Below, one piece after another: positions 10,729 to 35,600 of a stretch of 64,000 nucleotides of DNA. Source of the DNA: Aradus depressus (Eukaryota; Arthropoda; Insecta; Hemiptera; Aradidae); the NCBI GenBank assembly GCA_963662175.1, contig OY759221.1, positions 20,323,027 to 20,387,026 of the forward strand, given 5' to 3'. The first letter of the stretch is position 1, and every line of letters begins with the position of its first letter. The notes beneath the pieces are model-generated. The model ran no database searches. It was not told where the DNA came from and saw only the letters and a list, made by a program, of their open reading frames with translations. The position numbers and the translations under genes are program-made.

Positions 10729-13676
10729 GCAACATCTGCACAATTGGATTTTCACATTAATTATTTAATTTTTACAACTTGATTATATATATATATTTTT
10801 TTTTAATTATTCATGCACAATTAGAATAAATGGCCTGATAAACTGATCTCTTTCTTGAGAAATAGATTTTGCGTTCGAGTTTCAGTATACTGAATTATTG
10901 CACTGTTATTGCTTCAAATAATAATGTAAGCATAATATTAGAGATTTTTCGTATTTTTTTATACATTTTTCTTATACTGATAATAAATGTGTTTTGCATA
11001 ATGTTGAAATATTTAGTGATGAAGTAGTCTATTTAATTTTTTCTGTAGCAACACAGAACACACAAATTCTGAGTTGTTCTCCGTAAGTTTTTCAAATACG
11101 AAATCGAGTTAATCAGCAATCTGCAAACATCAAATTGGGCGAGCAAAACGAGGTTCTTTATTTTCATATGTCTAGATTCAAGTTTGTTTGTATCTAACAT
11201 CCCGTCTTACCACCCGGATTTTCATCAAATTTTTCATAAATATTTATTGGTCCACTGGACAGAACCCTATAAATTTTGGCCATGATCCCGCAAGAGGAAG
11301 ATATTTAAAAAATGTATTGCCTTTGCTGAAATGTGCTACATGACTGAAATAATATTTTGTCTCATTTCCTAAAACAAAATCTTAAATCGTGAGGTCTGCG
11401 AATCTACTAGTTAAGAATAAATAAATAATTTTAGATATAGAAATAAGGTAATATTTTTTCCTCTTAATGGTCATTTGCTATAAGTCAAAAAATGCTATTA
11501 TAGACACCTGTTTAAAATGTCAGCATATCGACTGTCCAATTCTAATACCCCGTATCTGCAAAAATGCAAATAATGAAGTTTTCGCGGCGAATGACCTTTT
11601 GATTTCGGTGGAATGTCATCCCATACCTTAAAAACAAAAAGGAAAAAGTCTTCTATAAATTTGCTTTTTTGCACATACAAGAATTACTATTAGATAGTCG
11701 ATGTGCTTTTACCTAAAATTTAAAAAATCATTAAAATTGCAGGAAAAATAATAAAAAAGATTATTACTATTCAACAATATATTTTACTTTAAATTAAAAT
11801 TAAATAAAAAAATAATAATAGCAGTGTAACAACCTTGTATTTTCAATAAACAATGAAAAATAATTCATACCCTTTATTTATCAGATTGGCTCTTTTTCTT
11901 TTTTTTTATATTACAAGAAAAATTGCACTCAATAAATCATTAAAATAAAAATAAATTTTAAAAAGGCAGTCAAATGAGTTAAATTTCAAACGCTGTATGT
12001 CAATGTTGACAAAAATCAGTTGTATATCAAAATATATTATTTCAGAAGCGATACACTGTAATATGATGGAGTGTTTTGTTTATAATGAAATCCTTCTTGT
12101 ACTACAAGTAAAAGTGGAAAACTCAAAAATTTGCGGATTCTGAACAATGATTTTGACATTCTGCGCTTTGAAATTTAATCTTCAAATATTTCTAAACCTA
12201 CAATATTTATTTATAAATTTACAATATATATATAATGTGTATTCCACACGCATGCATACAAATACATGTAAGAATGTGTATTAATGGATTTTCACATATT
12301 ACCTACATTTTTCCAATAATTATTGATAAAACTCAATACTTTTGGAAACTGAAATATTATAGCATTTGGACATTGAAAATAAAAAAATAAAAGAATCAAC
12401 AAAACCCTCACCATGTCTTCGTACCAACTAAAATTCACAATCTGATAAAGTATATAAAATTCTTCGTAATTGTAAACTATTTATAATTTATTATATAAAT
12501 TTTCGTATTTACATATATGTATTTGTATTTCATAGAAATATAAATTTTTATTTGATAAATAAACATAACTAATGTCTTCTACTAAAACATTTTTATGTAC
12601 AGTGACAAAATAAAATACGAGCAATATATATTTTTTTTCAAATTCATACAACTTAAATGACAATGATGTTGATTTATTTTATTTTGCATTTTTTCTAATA
12701 ATATTATCAAAGTTGCTTACATAATTTCCATCTTTAAACAAGGTGAAAATGAGGAAAGCAAATATTTGAGAAAATCATAAATTGAGGTTTCTATTAGAGC
12801 TTGGAAAAACAAACTAATATTTAAACAAAAAATGCAATACTATATTTAAACAGAAATTATTGATGTTCAAAGCAAATTTGACAACGCAAAAAATAAAAAT
12901 TGTCTAAAGAAAATGTTTTGCTAGAAGGGGCAATTTTGAAAAAGGAAGAAAACCATAAAATGGAGCCTGGAGGTTCAATATTTGCTAAAATTAATATTTT
13001 TCATAAGGCCTCCAAATCTTGAGTACCATAAAAAGAATATATGTCTCATATTTCGAACTTCTCTACTAACACAATAAGTTTCGTTGAAATCGGACATTGG
13101 AGCTCCGAAGTGTCAGAAGAAACTGTGGAGTTCAGAATAATAAAAAAATAAATATAAATGTGGCAAAAATAGACCACCAGTTTTTTTTACCAATAGTTTT
13201 TTTTTGCAATGAGTTGAAGAAAGGAGCTTTCCGAAAAAATTTCAAGATTGAATAAAGAAGAAAAGTGATCTTACAAAATGACTTTCGAAATGTCAATATT
13301 ATAGAAATATATCATTCTCTTAAAACGTATAATTCACAAATATTTACATATATACACGTAAATCATAGGTTTACAAAGAGAAGAGAAAGTGGACAGCGAA
13401 ATTTTCCTTTATAAACCTACAATACACATAAACACAAAACAAATGGATAGATTAAAAATGAGTAAAAAATAATAAAGAAATTTATAAAAATGAAATTCAA
13501 GTATCATTAAAAGGTTTGTAGGTGTGTAATATGGATATGGCTTTGAAATGATAACATAATAAGCTATGTCATTCAGTTGTTATTGTTATAAATAAATAAA
13601 TAAAAATAAAGTACAGAATAAAATTGTAAAGCTACATAAATATAAATAATACTTAAACTTGTGTGCTGGCAATGGA
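10729..13676. other. AT-rich convergent intergenic region
   Basis: This separates the plus-strand secreted-protein gene from the 3' end of ebi. I see poly(A) signals at 10826 and 10982 and many A/T runs, but no exon, RNA gene or intact transposon. The part near 13.5-13.7 kb should be ebi 3' UTR. Confidence 0.5.
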
Positions 13677-25377
<11,701 letters not shown>

Positions 25378-26835
25378 TGTCATAAAGTTAGGGTGTCATC
25401 GAAAAATAAATAAAGCTCGTATTTTACATTCATTAAAATAAAGACGCCGCAACTGTAACCTGTACAGAGTTGTTATATACAACAAATTCAAAAGTTCTAA
25501 CATTAAATAGCATAATTGAAAGTAAAAAAGTATAAAAAGCACTAATATCTAAGGTCATAAAAATGCCTAAAGTTAGAAATGCGTCCCATTTGAAACGATA
25601 AAATACTTAAAAATACATAAGTCAAACATTTCGTAAACAAATGTTTCTCGAGCTACCGCACCGTATTGAACACAGGTTGTGTAATGTAATAAAATCTTCA
25701 GAAAATACATAAATATTTAAGAAAATGCATTGCATTCAATTACCTACAGGTTGAAAATGAATACAATTAATAATAAATAATAATCAAAATCCATAATATA
25801 ACCTAATATCTAAAAAAACATATTTTTAGTTTTTTATAGTTCATCTTCAACTAAGAAGGTTCCATCAAATGTATTATGTTTAAACACAATATAAAATAAA
25901 CAATCCTTCTATCTTTCATTCATAAAAATAGTATTGAGAAGAAATCCGTGTTCACCAAAATAATGGGGGGGGGGGGAGCTTTCTCGCATTTCATTTGAGT
26001 TAATCCATCTAAAGTCTCCATAAAGTGGTTGTCAAACAATTTGGCCTAATTGCACGCGATTTTAGATTTTTCGCACTTTCCTCACTCATAATGCCATAAT
26101 TTTGAGCACAGAAATATTGAGTTCGTGGATGGTATCTTTATTGACGTCGACTACCAAGCTATTTCCCCCCCCTTGCCAAACCAAGACCGAAGAGATTATT
26201 TCTCCTATTGGAGCCGTTGTCGGTTTCCCGGCGCCAATTTCGGATCGATGGTCAATTTACCAGCTGCTGTGGAGAAGGTTTTCCAAGTTTTCATCCTGTT
26301 AGCTGCGGATCTGTGTTGTTTCCTGTAAAGATCCTCTGGTCTTCTTTGTTTTTTTGTAACATCAGAATAATGTGGAAGTTAAGCCGAACGCTTTAAAATG
26401 CCTTCTACTGACCCTAGACACCTCTGTTGGTGAGCCCATGATTCCTGTAACGTTGAATGCTACAGTTTGCTTCAGCCTAAAGAGGCTATTTATAGAGTGT
26501 TCGCCCATGATAGAGTTTGACACTATTTGAATGTTAAAAAGTTTCCGGACAAAGCAAGTTAAACAGTTTGAACAAAATACAACTTATTTGATGCAAAATA
26601 TGAAACAACTTCATTAAAATTGTTATAATACATTATATTTTTAGGAAATTAGATATAAGGATTTTAAAAATAAATAATAACAACGAAAGTGCATACAGTG
26701 TGTTTTTCATAGTCAACTATAACTATTAATTGAACAGTTTTTTTTCTAAAAAAGTAATAAAAATAAAATGTTTTTAAACTTAATATAAATCACAGATATG
26801 GGAGTAACTAATAGTTGCAAAAATTTATGAATTAA
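25378..26835. other. Upstream flank of ebi, no gene recognised
   Basis: Short overlapping reading frames near 26.1-26.4 kb have no recognised domain. A run of nine or more G lies near 25968. The ebi promoter should lie in the first few hundred bases, but I see no clear element. Confidence 0.45.
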
Positions 26836-27709
26836 CCGTATGTTACTATGGTGGGGTCCATGCGAACCCCAATGCCATTTTATTGCTTGTGCGCATACGG
26901 TAATGGAGTTCCATTTCGACTTGACCTTGAATACCTGCTCCCCCAGCGACCAACGAGAGGGCCCGTATTGAAGGTGAGTGAAGCTTTTTTTAAATCAATT
27001 AAGGCGGCTTGCCGGTTGGGGGCCCGCATGGACCCCACAGTAGTGTTAATGTTTGTGATTTTCTTCAAACTTTCTTCTCAACTGGTGTCCAACAAGTGAT
27101 TTATTTGTGTGCGTGCGTATGTACACATTTTTATCAATTCAAATTATTTTTATTACCAAGATTATAAACAATTTTTTTTTTTTTTTTTTTCAGAATGACT
27201 TATTTACTATTGACGATGAAATCAGAGCAGAGGTTGAGAGGCAGGTCAGAGAAGATTGGTTACCGAGTGACGATGAAGACGACAATGAAGGACGAATGGG
27301 GCCAATGGAAAGCAGTGACAGCATTTTTATTTTTGAAGAATGCAATGAAGATGTTTGAAATGTTGCTTGAAGATGATGTGCCTCAACCTGAATTACTTCC
27401 TGATGACTGCGACCGAAATTTCATCCTGGGTAAAGATGAAAAAACAATTTGGACAGATACTCCTCTGCTTCCCAACAGGAGTTCCCGAGTACCAGCTAAA
27501 AACTTGATCATCCATTTACCTGGGGCTATAGAAGCTGAAATTATTTTTGAAAAGTTTAAAATGGATGTTGAGGCAATAAAAATGAGTTATAATGAAATTG
27601 TAGTTTATTTTGGGTTCCAGTGCTGCAAAAATTCGTTGAAAATGGGTGGGGTCCAAACAGACCCCACGGTAGTATAGTTGTAACAGCGCCCCATCATACT
27701 GTCAGAGGG
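26836..27709 (+). mobile_element. Degenerate piggyBac-type element
   Basis: TTAA stands at both borders (26832-26835 and 27710-27713). The ends CCGTATGTTACTATGGTGGGG and, inverted, CCCTCTGACAGTATGATGGGG are similar. The interior encodes an acidic piece (DDEIRAEVE, LPSDDEDDNEG), then in another frame NFILGKDEKTIW and NLIIHLPG, as in the N-terminal part of piggyBac transposases. The frame breaks near 27340-27360 and the catalytic core is missing. A pyrimidine-rich CAG acceptor at 27193 hints at an intron. Three GGGGTCC/GGACCCC palindromes occur at both ends and once inside. Confidence 0.75.
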
Positions 27710-28301
27710 TTAAGAATGTATTAAATTTGAAACATAGGGATAGTAATAAATTGCCCCTTCACATTTTTTTCTCCTACAAATTTACAGAATAATTATTACC
27801 AATATAAACGTTCAGTAAACAATAGCATTTCCTCACTTACCATCAGTAATAATACAGAATTATTATTAACTATGACACTAAATGCAAACATTTATGACTT
27901 CTAAAATATTGTTTGATATATATGAATATAATAATTTATGGTTTCCAGATTTACTTTGTGAAGCTCCATTCTAGGAATAGATAATTAAAATACACAATTT
28001 CTTTGTCAAATTTCACTATATATTCTCAAATACTCAACTAGTTTCGCCGTGTTAAGGCATTATCACGATATATATGAATATATTTTTTTTCTAATAATTT
28101 ATGTTTTGTTTGATATATAAGATGCCACAATGTCAGGAAATGAAACAAGTTTGAATTTCAGATTTCCTGTTCCCCCACTCTACTAGAAATAGGTATGTAC
28201 TTATAAATCATCCAATTCTTCCTTATCAATTTGATAACAGTGAAATACCTACAGATTATAAAAAAAATATTACAACCCATTATCTAAATGAACTTTCAGT
28301 A

Positions 28302-30948
28302 ATGAAGATTCAATTGATTTTAGCTTTTACATTTCCCTTAACTAGTGACATTTTGTGTCAACAAAATAGTGACATGTAGGAATATATATATTTTAAAATA
28401 AATTCGTCTTATTTTTAATTTATCTATAAATCTGTTTTTTTTTTTTTTTTTATGGTGCAGAAAGGTAGCTAATTTAAATGGGTTATTGGATAAAATGTTC
28501 GAGAAATTGAAGAAGGCAGGAACGAAATCAGGACTGGAACCACTTCCCATTCCAGACATATACAGAGAAAATCAAGGGGTATGTACATCGATGATTAGTG
28601 TACTACACAAGAGTAGAAAGCGTGTGCTTGAGTTCTCTGTATCGCTCGGGCTTCCACAAATGAATAAAAAACACGACATATTAAGGATACGTAGTCTAAA
28701 TGCGCAGAACATGTAGTTACAAGAAAAACGGGAATATACCGTATTAATTTACTATTTAATAGTCCTTAGGTTTTTTATCTAGGAGGTGAAAAAACCTTGA
28801 GCACACCGTCCTTCGGATGAAACTAAGCGTTGGTCCCGAACCTGTACGATGTCAAGTACACGTTAAAGACCCCTACCGTAGGTGATTGAAAATTTAGGGT
28901 ACCTAGGCAAAATTTAGGACTCCCACAGTCTTATGCGTTATTTCTTAATTGAAAAATTCGTTACTGGGTTAGTGCAGTTTTTATTAAATATTTCTTATTG
29001 TTTAATAATTTTTACTTACTATCCATAAAAAAAAAACTCCTAAGACTTCTTTACATCTTTGTTTTACTTCTGTAGATTTTATTCTTAAGGGCCGAGTGAT
29101 TGCAGATTCTCCATTTGGTTAGTTGCTCGCATTCCATTCCATAGGCCAGCATTTACAATTAATCACATCCGAAGTTTAGGGTAAAACTTCTTGTCACCTC
29201 TTTAATGTTTGATATGGCATTCAAAAACAAAATTGCTACTAAGATTTTTAAAAAAATGCTCAATATTTATATTATTTTTTTAGAAAATATTTTTTATTAA
29301 CTATGTGGAAACATACAATTTGACCAATGCTAAAATTACGAACCTATCACACGTTAAAAGATACGGAAATACAATGGCTTCATATGCATCCAAAGTTCTT
29401 ATTATTTCTGGATCATTTGAATTTCCTGACTTACAGGTATGTTAATATTAATTAAAAAATAATCATTTTTGCTAGTACAAATTATTATTTCTTCAAATAG
29501 ATGGATGATTAGGCAAAAAAATCTTACTACTAATTACAAAAAACATTTTAGAGCAATGATCATTTGACCGTGTATCGGGTTGTGCAGACCTCCAAGGTCA
29601 TATTTATAAACAAATACTACAAAAATGTAGACACAATTAATTCCCAAATATTAAACTAATAGAAATAAAAATACATTGGATTCATTTTTATTAATCATAT
29701 TATTTTCAAAACAAAAATTTCAATAAAAACAATGAAGATAATTCCACATACCAGGGCCGTACGAAGGATTTCTCCAAAGGGGTCATAAATTGTATATGAT
29801 TGTGCGTCATCCTCTTAAGTATAACATGTAATTTTAATTTTCATTTAGTGACTTTTTTTGGTAAAGAAAATTCAAATCTGGAAGTTTAGAGAAAAGAGTT
29901 TTACTTTACAGTACTTGCAAACATTGACCAAATGTTGATAAATCATCTAAGATTTCATCAGCACTATTGCTGAGGTCCCGATGAATATTAAGAGCATCCA
30001 AACGATGCTCGGTTTTTAAGTTTTTACTCACCTCTTCAGTGTGATGAAGACTGTGCTTGCAATCGTTACCATTACAGTTGCTAGATAAGTATTTGTAACA
30101 ATTTATGAACTCCTGGAGAACCAAATCGCGAAAAAGTTCTGCTTCATATAGCAAAAATTGTTTTTCTCTTATAAATTCATTCACAATGGGGAGAAGCGGG
30201 AATTTGACTCCCCCCCCCCTCCCCTCCCCTTGCATACATGAAAAGTACGTTTTTTTATTCTTATATATCAAATATCGCATATAATCAGATTCAGATAAAA
30301 GTAATATAATACGAAGTTAATCCTGGACAACCTGCTATAATATAAATCTTCTCTGTCAGGAGAATCTAAGACAGATTTGAAGTCAACGCTTTTTTTTAAT
30401 TTAAAAACGCTTTCAGATTTAGCAATTAATATAATATACAATTAATATAAATATTCTTATTCTTCAGGTAGACTTGGACTTGAATGCTAAATTATGGAAA
30501 ATGAATGTAAATGGAAATTTAACAGGTCGTTTACAAGATATCATATTTGAGACAATCATCAGTTTTGATTTAAACACACTCCAATTAAAACTAGAAAGAT
30601 TTGCAATTCCTCAAACGGGGTAAGAAAGTTATTTTATTTTGTATAAACTAAAAACTTTTATGACCAATATTCTATAAGGATTGCGATTAAACGTGATGTA
30701 TGGTCCTTGTCTTGACTATAAATTTGTATACCTTTGAAATAATATTTTCCAGGACAATAGCTTTTTCGATGAGTACAACCAATCCTCTGTACGGAGACAC
30801 ATTGCAGGCATTAGTGGGTACCATGACCACTCTCTTTCAAGACATAATTGTATATGAAATTTCCAGAAAGATTATTCAAAATATCCAGTCAACATTTCAC
30901 AAATTCCCTCCAACATTTGATGATTTAGGTATTAAAATACTTCAATAA
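28302..30948 (+). CDS. Secreted TULIP-fold protein, mite group 7 allergen/JHBP-like
   Basis: Five exons: 28302-28375, 28461-28578, 29284-29436, 30468-30619 and 30753-30948 (TAA). All are GT-AG and the phases fit, giving 230 aa. The N-terminus MKIQLILAFTFPL is a short signal peptide. Then come VANLNGLLDKMFEKLKKAG and PLPIPDIY, then alternating strands (NAKITNLSHV, VLIISGSFEFP, LNAKLWKMNVNGNLTGRLQD). This is typical of the insect proteins related to Der p 7, JHBP and BPI-like lipid binders. The C-terminal helix contains LFQDIIVYEISRKIIQNI. It probably binds a lipid or hydrophobic ligand outside the cell; the ligand is unknown. Intron 2 holds a SINE. Family placement is by pattern, not search. 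Confidence 0.75.
28763..28931 (+). mobile_element. SINE fragment lacking the tRNA head
   Basis: The body begins TTAGGTTTTTTATCTAGGAG and carries the CCTTCGGATG and CGTTAAAGACCCC words, ending GGACTCCCACAGT. The tRNA-related head and the tail are both missing. It lies in intron 2 of the TULIP-like gene. Confidence 0.85.
29906..30280 (-). other. Open frame of unknown origin inside an intron
   Basis: A 124-codon minus-strand frame contains FLLYEAELFRDLVLQEFINC and EEVSKNLKTEHRLDALNIH. Its codons look protein-like, but I recognise no family. CAGGGCCGTACGAAGG at 29754 and a C-rich block near 30210 resemble ends of hAT-like elements, so this may be transposon-derived. It lies in intron 3 of the opposite-strand gene. 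Confidence 0.3.
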
Positions 30949-31215
30949 TATGTATTTTTATACCTAACGCAACTGATCTTAAAATATGTAATGTTCTTCG
31001 AAAAATAACTGAACGGTATCTATTTAAATATCTTAGAGAATGAAATGGGTAAAATAGATGGCTTGAACTAAATGTAGTTTAACGATGCTATAACAATAAC
31101 GAATTGACAAATCCAAAACGTTTATTTGGGTGTAAAGAATATTTCAACACTCAAGTATTTAAAACAAATGTTTATTTAATTTACATAATATTTCAGAATA
31201 ATATACACATATGTA

Positions 31216-31382
31216 CAGGATGGTCCAGCTAGCAAGGACGAGAACCATGCCATATAAAAAAAAAACAGAGACGCCAAAAAACGCCACTTTTCATACAACA
31301 TTGTTCTTCTCTTATTTATGTATATTGTTGGAGACAGCTTTGAATTCTGAAAACAATTATAAGTGGTAGCTGGACCATCCTG
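31216..31382. mobile_element. 167-bp Tc/mariner-type MITE with TA duplication
   Basis: The ends CAGGATGGTCCAGCTA and the complement TAGCTGGACCATCCTG are flanked by TA on each side (31214-31215 and 31383-31384). TA target sites with CAGG-type ends are typical of Tc1/mariner derivatives. There is no coding capacity. Confidence 0.78.
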
Positions 31383-31399
31383 TATAAATATTTACATTA

Positions 31400-32683
31400 A
31401 GTTGCAATGGTAGAACAGTTAAATTATTTTTTCATAAGTAATACATTTTTAGAGTATTTTTTATTTGTTTTATTTTCATTTTTCTTCATTTAAATAAAAA
31501 ACTGGAACAAGAACGAGTTTTTTTTTTATACATTACTTAACCCTCAACCTCAAAACATTTTATAAAGGAAACAACTGATTACAACAAAATGAAATATTTC
31601 TTTGATTTGCCAATACATTTATTACTTCCATTTTGAATAGGATATAGGATTGTAATATGGTATTATATATATAATATTGATAATAATGCATTTTGAAAAA
31701 GAAAAGTTACTTGGGTATGTATTTTCTTAATTGTAATTATTCAAATTCAATCCCTTTTAGGCTGACATTTTCACAAACCCCCCTTACACAGTTCGGCCCT
31801 CACAGTAGTTCCGTAATATGAACTCTGAATAATCTCATTAAAATATACTTGTTTTTACCTTAAAATACTTATCATTACTACTTTATAAGTTATCCTCAAA
31901 TTTTAGAGCGTCCTTAGAGAATTAAGCACGTCATATATTCCTTCGAGAAAATATAAAAGTGTGCTGGCTTTCTGTTTATCTTCGTTACATGATGCATTGT
32001 TTCAATATATTTTAAGATGGATGGTAATACCAATAGTAGATTCTCAACAAACAATGGCTTTTAATAATATTCTCTTTGAGCGAAACAAACATTTCTTAAT
32101 ATTCTAATCACCGACTTTAGTGTATAATCTAAATAAAATAATAGTAAAAATGGAATATTTTTATATTGAAAGAATTATATGGGATTCCTGCTGAAATAAT
32201 TCAAAGATGGGAATTTCTTATTTCTACGTTATGTTTATATTCACGAAATCATTATTTCCATTTTGGGTTGAGTGCGATTTTCAGGTAATATATTTACTAT
32301 GAAAATTTCTGAGATACAATATGGATTTTTGATGTGGTCTCCCGAAACATTTAACATCAATATAATTTAAGTCGATTACTTGTATTTTACATTTTAAGTT
32401 GATGGAAGATATATAGTTGCGTACAAAAAATTGCTATAAGAAATAATTATTTATTTATTCCTACAGCATTGTTTCTGCCGTTTTCAGTCAAATCAGTTTC
32501 ACTAAAATATTAATTTTGTTCTATTAAAAGGTATTAATTACAAGTCATAAGAAAATTGACAGAAAGGTAACTCATGAGCCTATTTTTTTTCTTCATGGAA
32601 AGTAGGTTAAAAATCATCCTCATTATCGACTATTTGACAGAACTCTCTGTACTTATTGACTAGAAGTGAACCAGTATCACAAC
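31400..32683. other. Convergent 3' flanks, no gene recognised
   Basis: This AT-rich interval lies between the TULIP-like gene stop and the BCS1L stop. It should contain both 3' UTRs. I see no exon, RNA gene or complete repeat in it. Confidence 0.45.
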
Positions 32684-35600
32684 TCATCTGGAGTCCCATA
32701 TCTCATGGACAGAGTCAATGATGAGTTGAGGAGGGTCCTTCTTGTGACGCATGAAGTAGCCCTGTACCATGGCTGGACTCACATTGGCACAGACTGAGAG
32801 GACTGCCTTCCCGAACATGGCTGGGTAATGGGTAAGGGCGGCCTCTTGGTAGAACCGAGCGAACATCACTTCTAACTGATGTTGGGTACAGTGTCCGATG
32901 TATTCGATCATGTCCACTCGGCCAGGGCGGATCAGTGCCGGGTCAAGTCTGCAACGTCAACTGACTATAGAACTCAAATATAGACAACTGTTTATCAATA
33001 GAGGCAGAAATATAAAACAAATGTATCGATTTTCCTTTAAGTATGTATATATATATATATATATATATAATAGCACTTTGGAGCCTCCAAGGTTAATGCA
33101 TTCTTAGGCAGGGTGCATGAACTTAACAATGGCTGCACTTTTGGGACCAATTTGGCTTATATTTCTGGCTCTTAGCCCATTGGGACGCGCGGTCTGAAAA
33201 TTATGGTCATGCGGTGTATCTGAGAGATATCTTCAATTCGCCATATCAAGCATCAACATGGATTAAAAATAAGCATAGAAAAACTTTGGGAAATGACGTT
33301 TTTGTTAATAACTAGGGTTACGATTTTTATGTTTTTACATATTTTTTCCTATGCATGATTTCGATGATTATGAACAAACTAAAGACTTTTTCAGTAATTT
33401 CTAGTCAATTGGAGTCATTTTTATATTACATATTTCCAAATATTAACCTTATTTGACATATTTTTAAATATTTCACTCTAAATTCAATATTTATCTAAAT
33501 ATTTCATTATTTTTGCATTTTAATAGTCTATAAGCCTTTTGTTAGAAGTCATGTAGACAGGTTTTTTTAACCTTTAAGGAAAGGCAAACCCAAAAACATT
33601 AAACATTTATTTCATAGACATGAATCAGTCTTATGACAAATAAGAAATAGTTTTAAATTGATTGAAGTATTGCTAACATCAGTGAGGCTCAGTGTGAAAG
33701 AGTCGGACATGTGCGGCACACTGAGAGAATGCAAATTTATCCCCTCCAATGATTAGCTAAGCTTATTTTCAATCCCAAACTCACAGAAACCGCGCGTTCT
33801 CAATGTTCAAAGGAGGACTATTTATGCATGAAGCCACTACACGATAAGACCAGTAACACAACTAAAGATCTCTTCACAAAAAAATAAAATATAATAAGGT
33901 ATTAAAAAAGATTGTTAATATAAAAAACATCTGTTGACCCCTGATTGTCAGCCAAATTTAAAATATAAATCAACTGAAGTGTGACGCCAAAAACAAAGTA
34001 CTCCGACATAATTTTTCTAAATAACTAGCAATTTCCTTAGCAAAATTTCACCTCAAGATATATTTTAAATTAATAGAGGAACGCAATGGCTATTTTTATT
34101 CATATATTTGAATAGAAACACAAAACTGTTACAATTATTTCTACCAAACAGGTCGGAAGGTGACAAGATGGATGTATATCACTATAGTTTAGCTAAGCCG
34201 TTGAATTTTTTTTATCACCTAGCCATTTTTCACAAGAGATATCAAAAGATGCTTACCTATCAATATAATTAGTTGTCATAAAGACGATTCGTGCCTCAGT
34301 GCTGGCCACCCCATCAAGACAGTTGAGAAGACCTGACAGTGTGACCCGATTCAAACCATCATAAGCAGCAGCCACTGAAAATAAAAAAATCATCCGGTAA
34401 TGTACTGTCTCAGCGCATATTAATCAACTATGTTTTCGCTCTTCTGAAACCAATCGACCGACTTAACTAAAAATCAATAGCTGACTTACAGAGGGACTTC
34501 TTAATCCTCATCTTAGCATTACAATCGTCACATCAGTAGTTATTAGCGTTTTGTGTTAAGCCCCCTTCCCTTCTGCCGAAACAAAAAGGTGTCCTTACGG
34601 GGTTTTGAATTTAAATATAAAACATGTCGATTCATTCATTCCATCGGGAGTTACCCTGTATATATATATATTTTTTTTAATTAAGTTATAATTTAACTTT
34701 AAAATACCCTGCATAGCGTCTATAAAAGAAAGACCTTGAAAAAATGGCAAGCGGAGTATGGCAACTTACCGAAAGGCAGCTACTTCAAATATTTAGTTCC
34801 CAGACTAAATCAGAGGAGTAACTGATGTCGCACAGGCTCGGGATCGTCATTTAACGCCCCCTCCGAATTGTCTGAACCTCTGGTCCTTGGTTTGATATTA
34901 TGAGAATCTGTTAATATCAAAGATAGCCAATTTTTCTAAATAACTAGCTATTTTCTAAACAACATTTCACTTCAAGATACATTTTTAATTAATGCAGGAA
35001 CGCATCTTCATTCCCCATAAGGACACCAAAAAAATAACGTAATTATTTTTTTATTTATTATCTTTTTAGTATCTATTTTTTTTTTTTTTAAGTACAGATA
35101 AGGGTTGTGATGGATGTGGCAATTGCACAAACCATTGAAAAACAAATCTATATATAAGGAATTAACGTTACCCTGTTTGGAGTCTTCCCTAGAGACAAAT
35201 GCAGCATCAATATCTTCAAGGAGAATGATGGTGTTATGAGGAGCCACGGCCAGGAGATGGTTGAGGCGATCATCAGTGAGGCCCCGCTCACTGAGGTTCA
35301 GTAGACAGATACCAAAATTGAGTTCTCCAGCGAGTGCTGTGATGAAGGAGGACTTTCCGCAGCCCGGAGGCCCATGGAGCAGATAGCCCCGTCTATAGGG
35401 GATTCCTGCAATACACTGATCTCACTTCATTAACTAGATCCACTCAGTCTGGCTAACAAGACTAATGGACAATCATCATTTAGTTAATACATCTAATGAG
35501 AGACGGCATAATTATCTCCATACACTTCCATCATTAAAATACAAATTATTGAAAAATAATTTAGTAAAATGTGGAAGACCTACGTTGAAGAAATAAATGA

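Noticed and set aside
11498..11680. 60-codon minus-strand frame with WDDIPPKSKGHSP
   Set aside because: No family recognised, no splice context and AT-rich surroundings; likely chance or old repeat.
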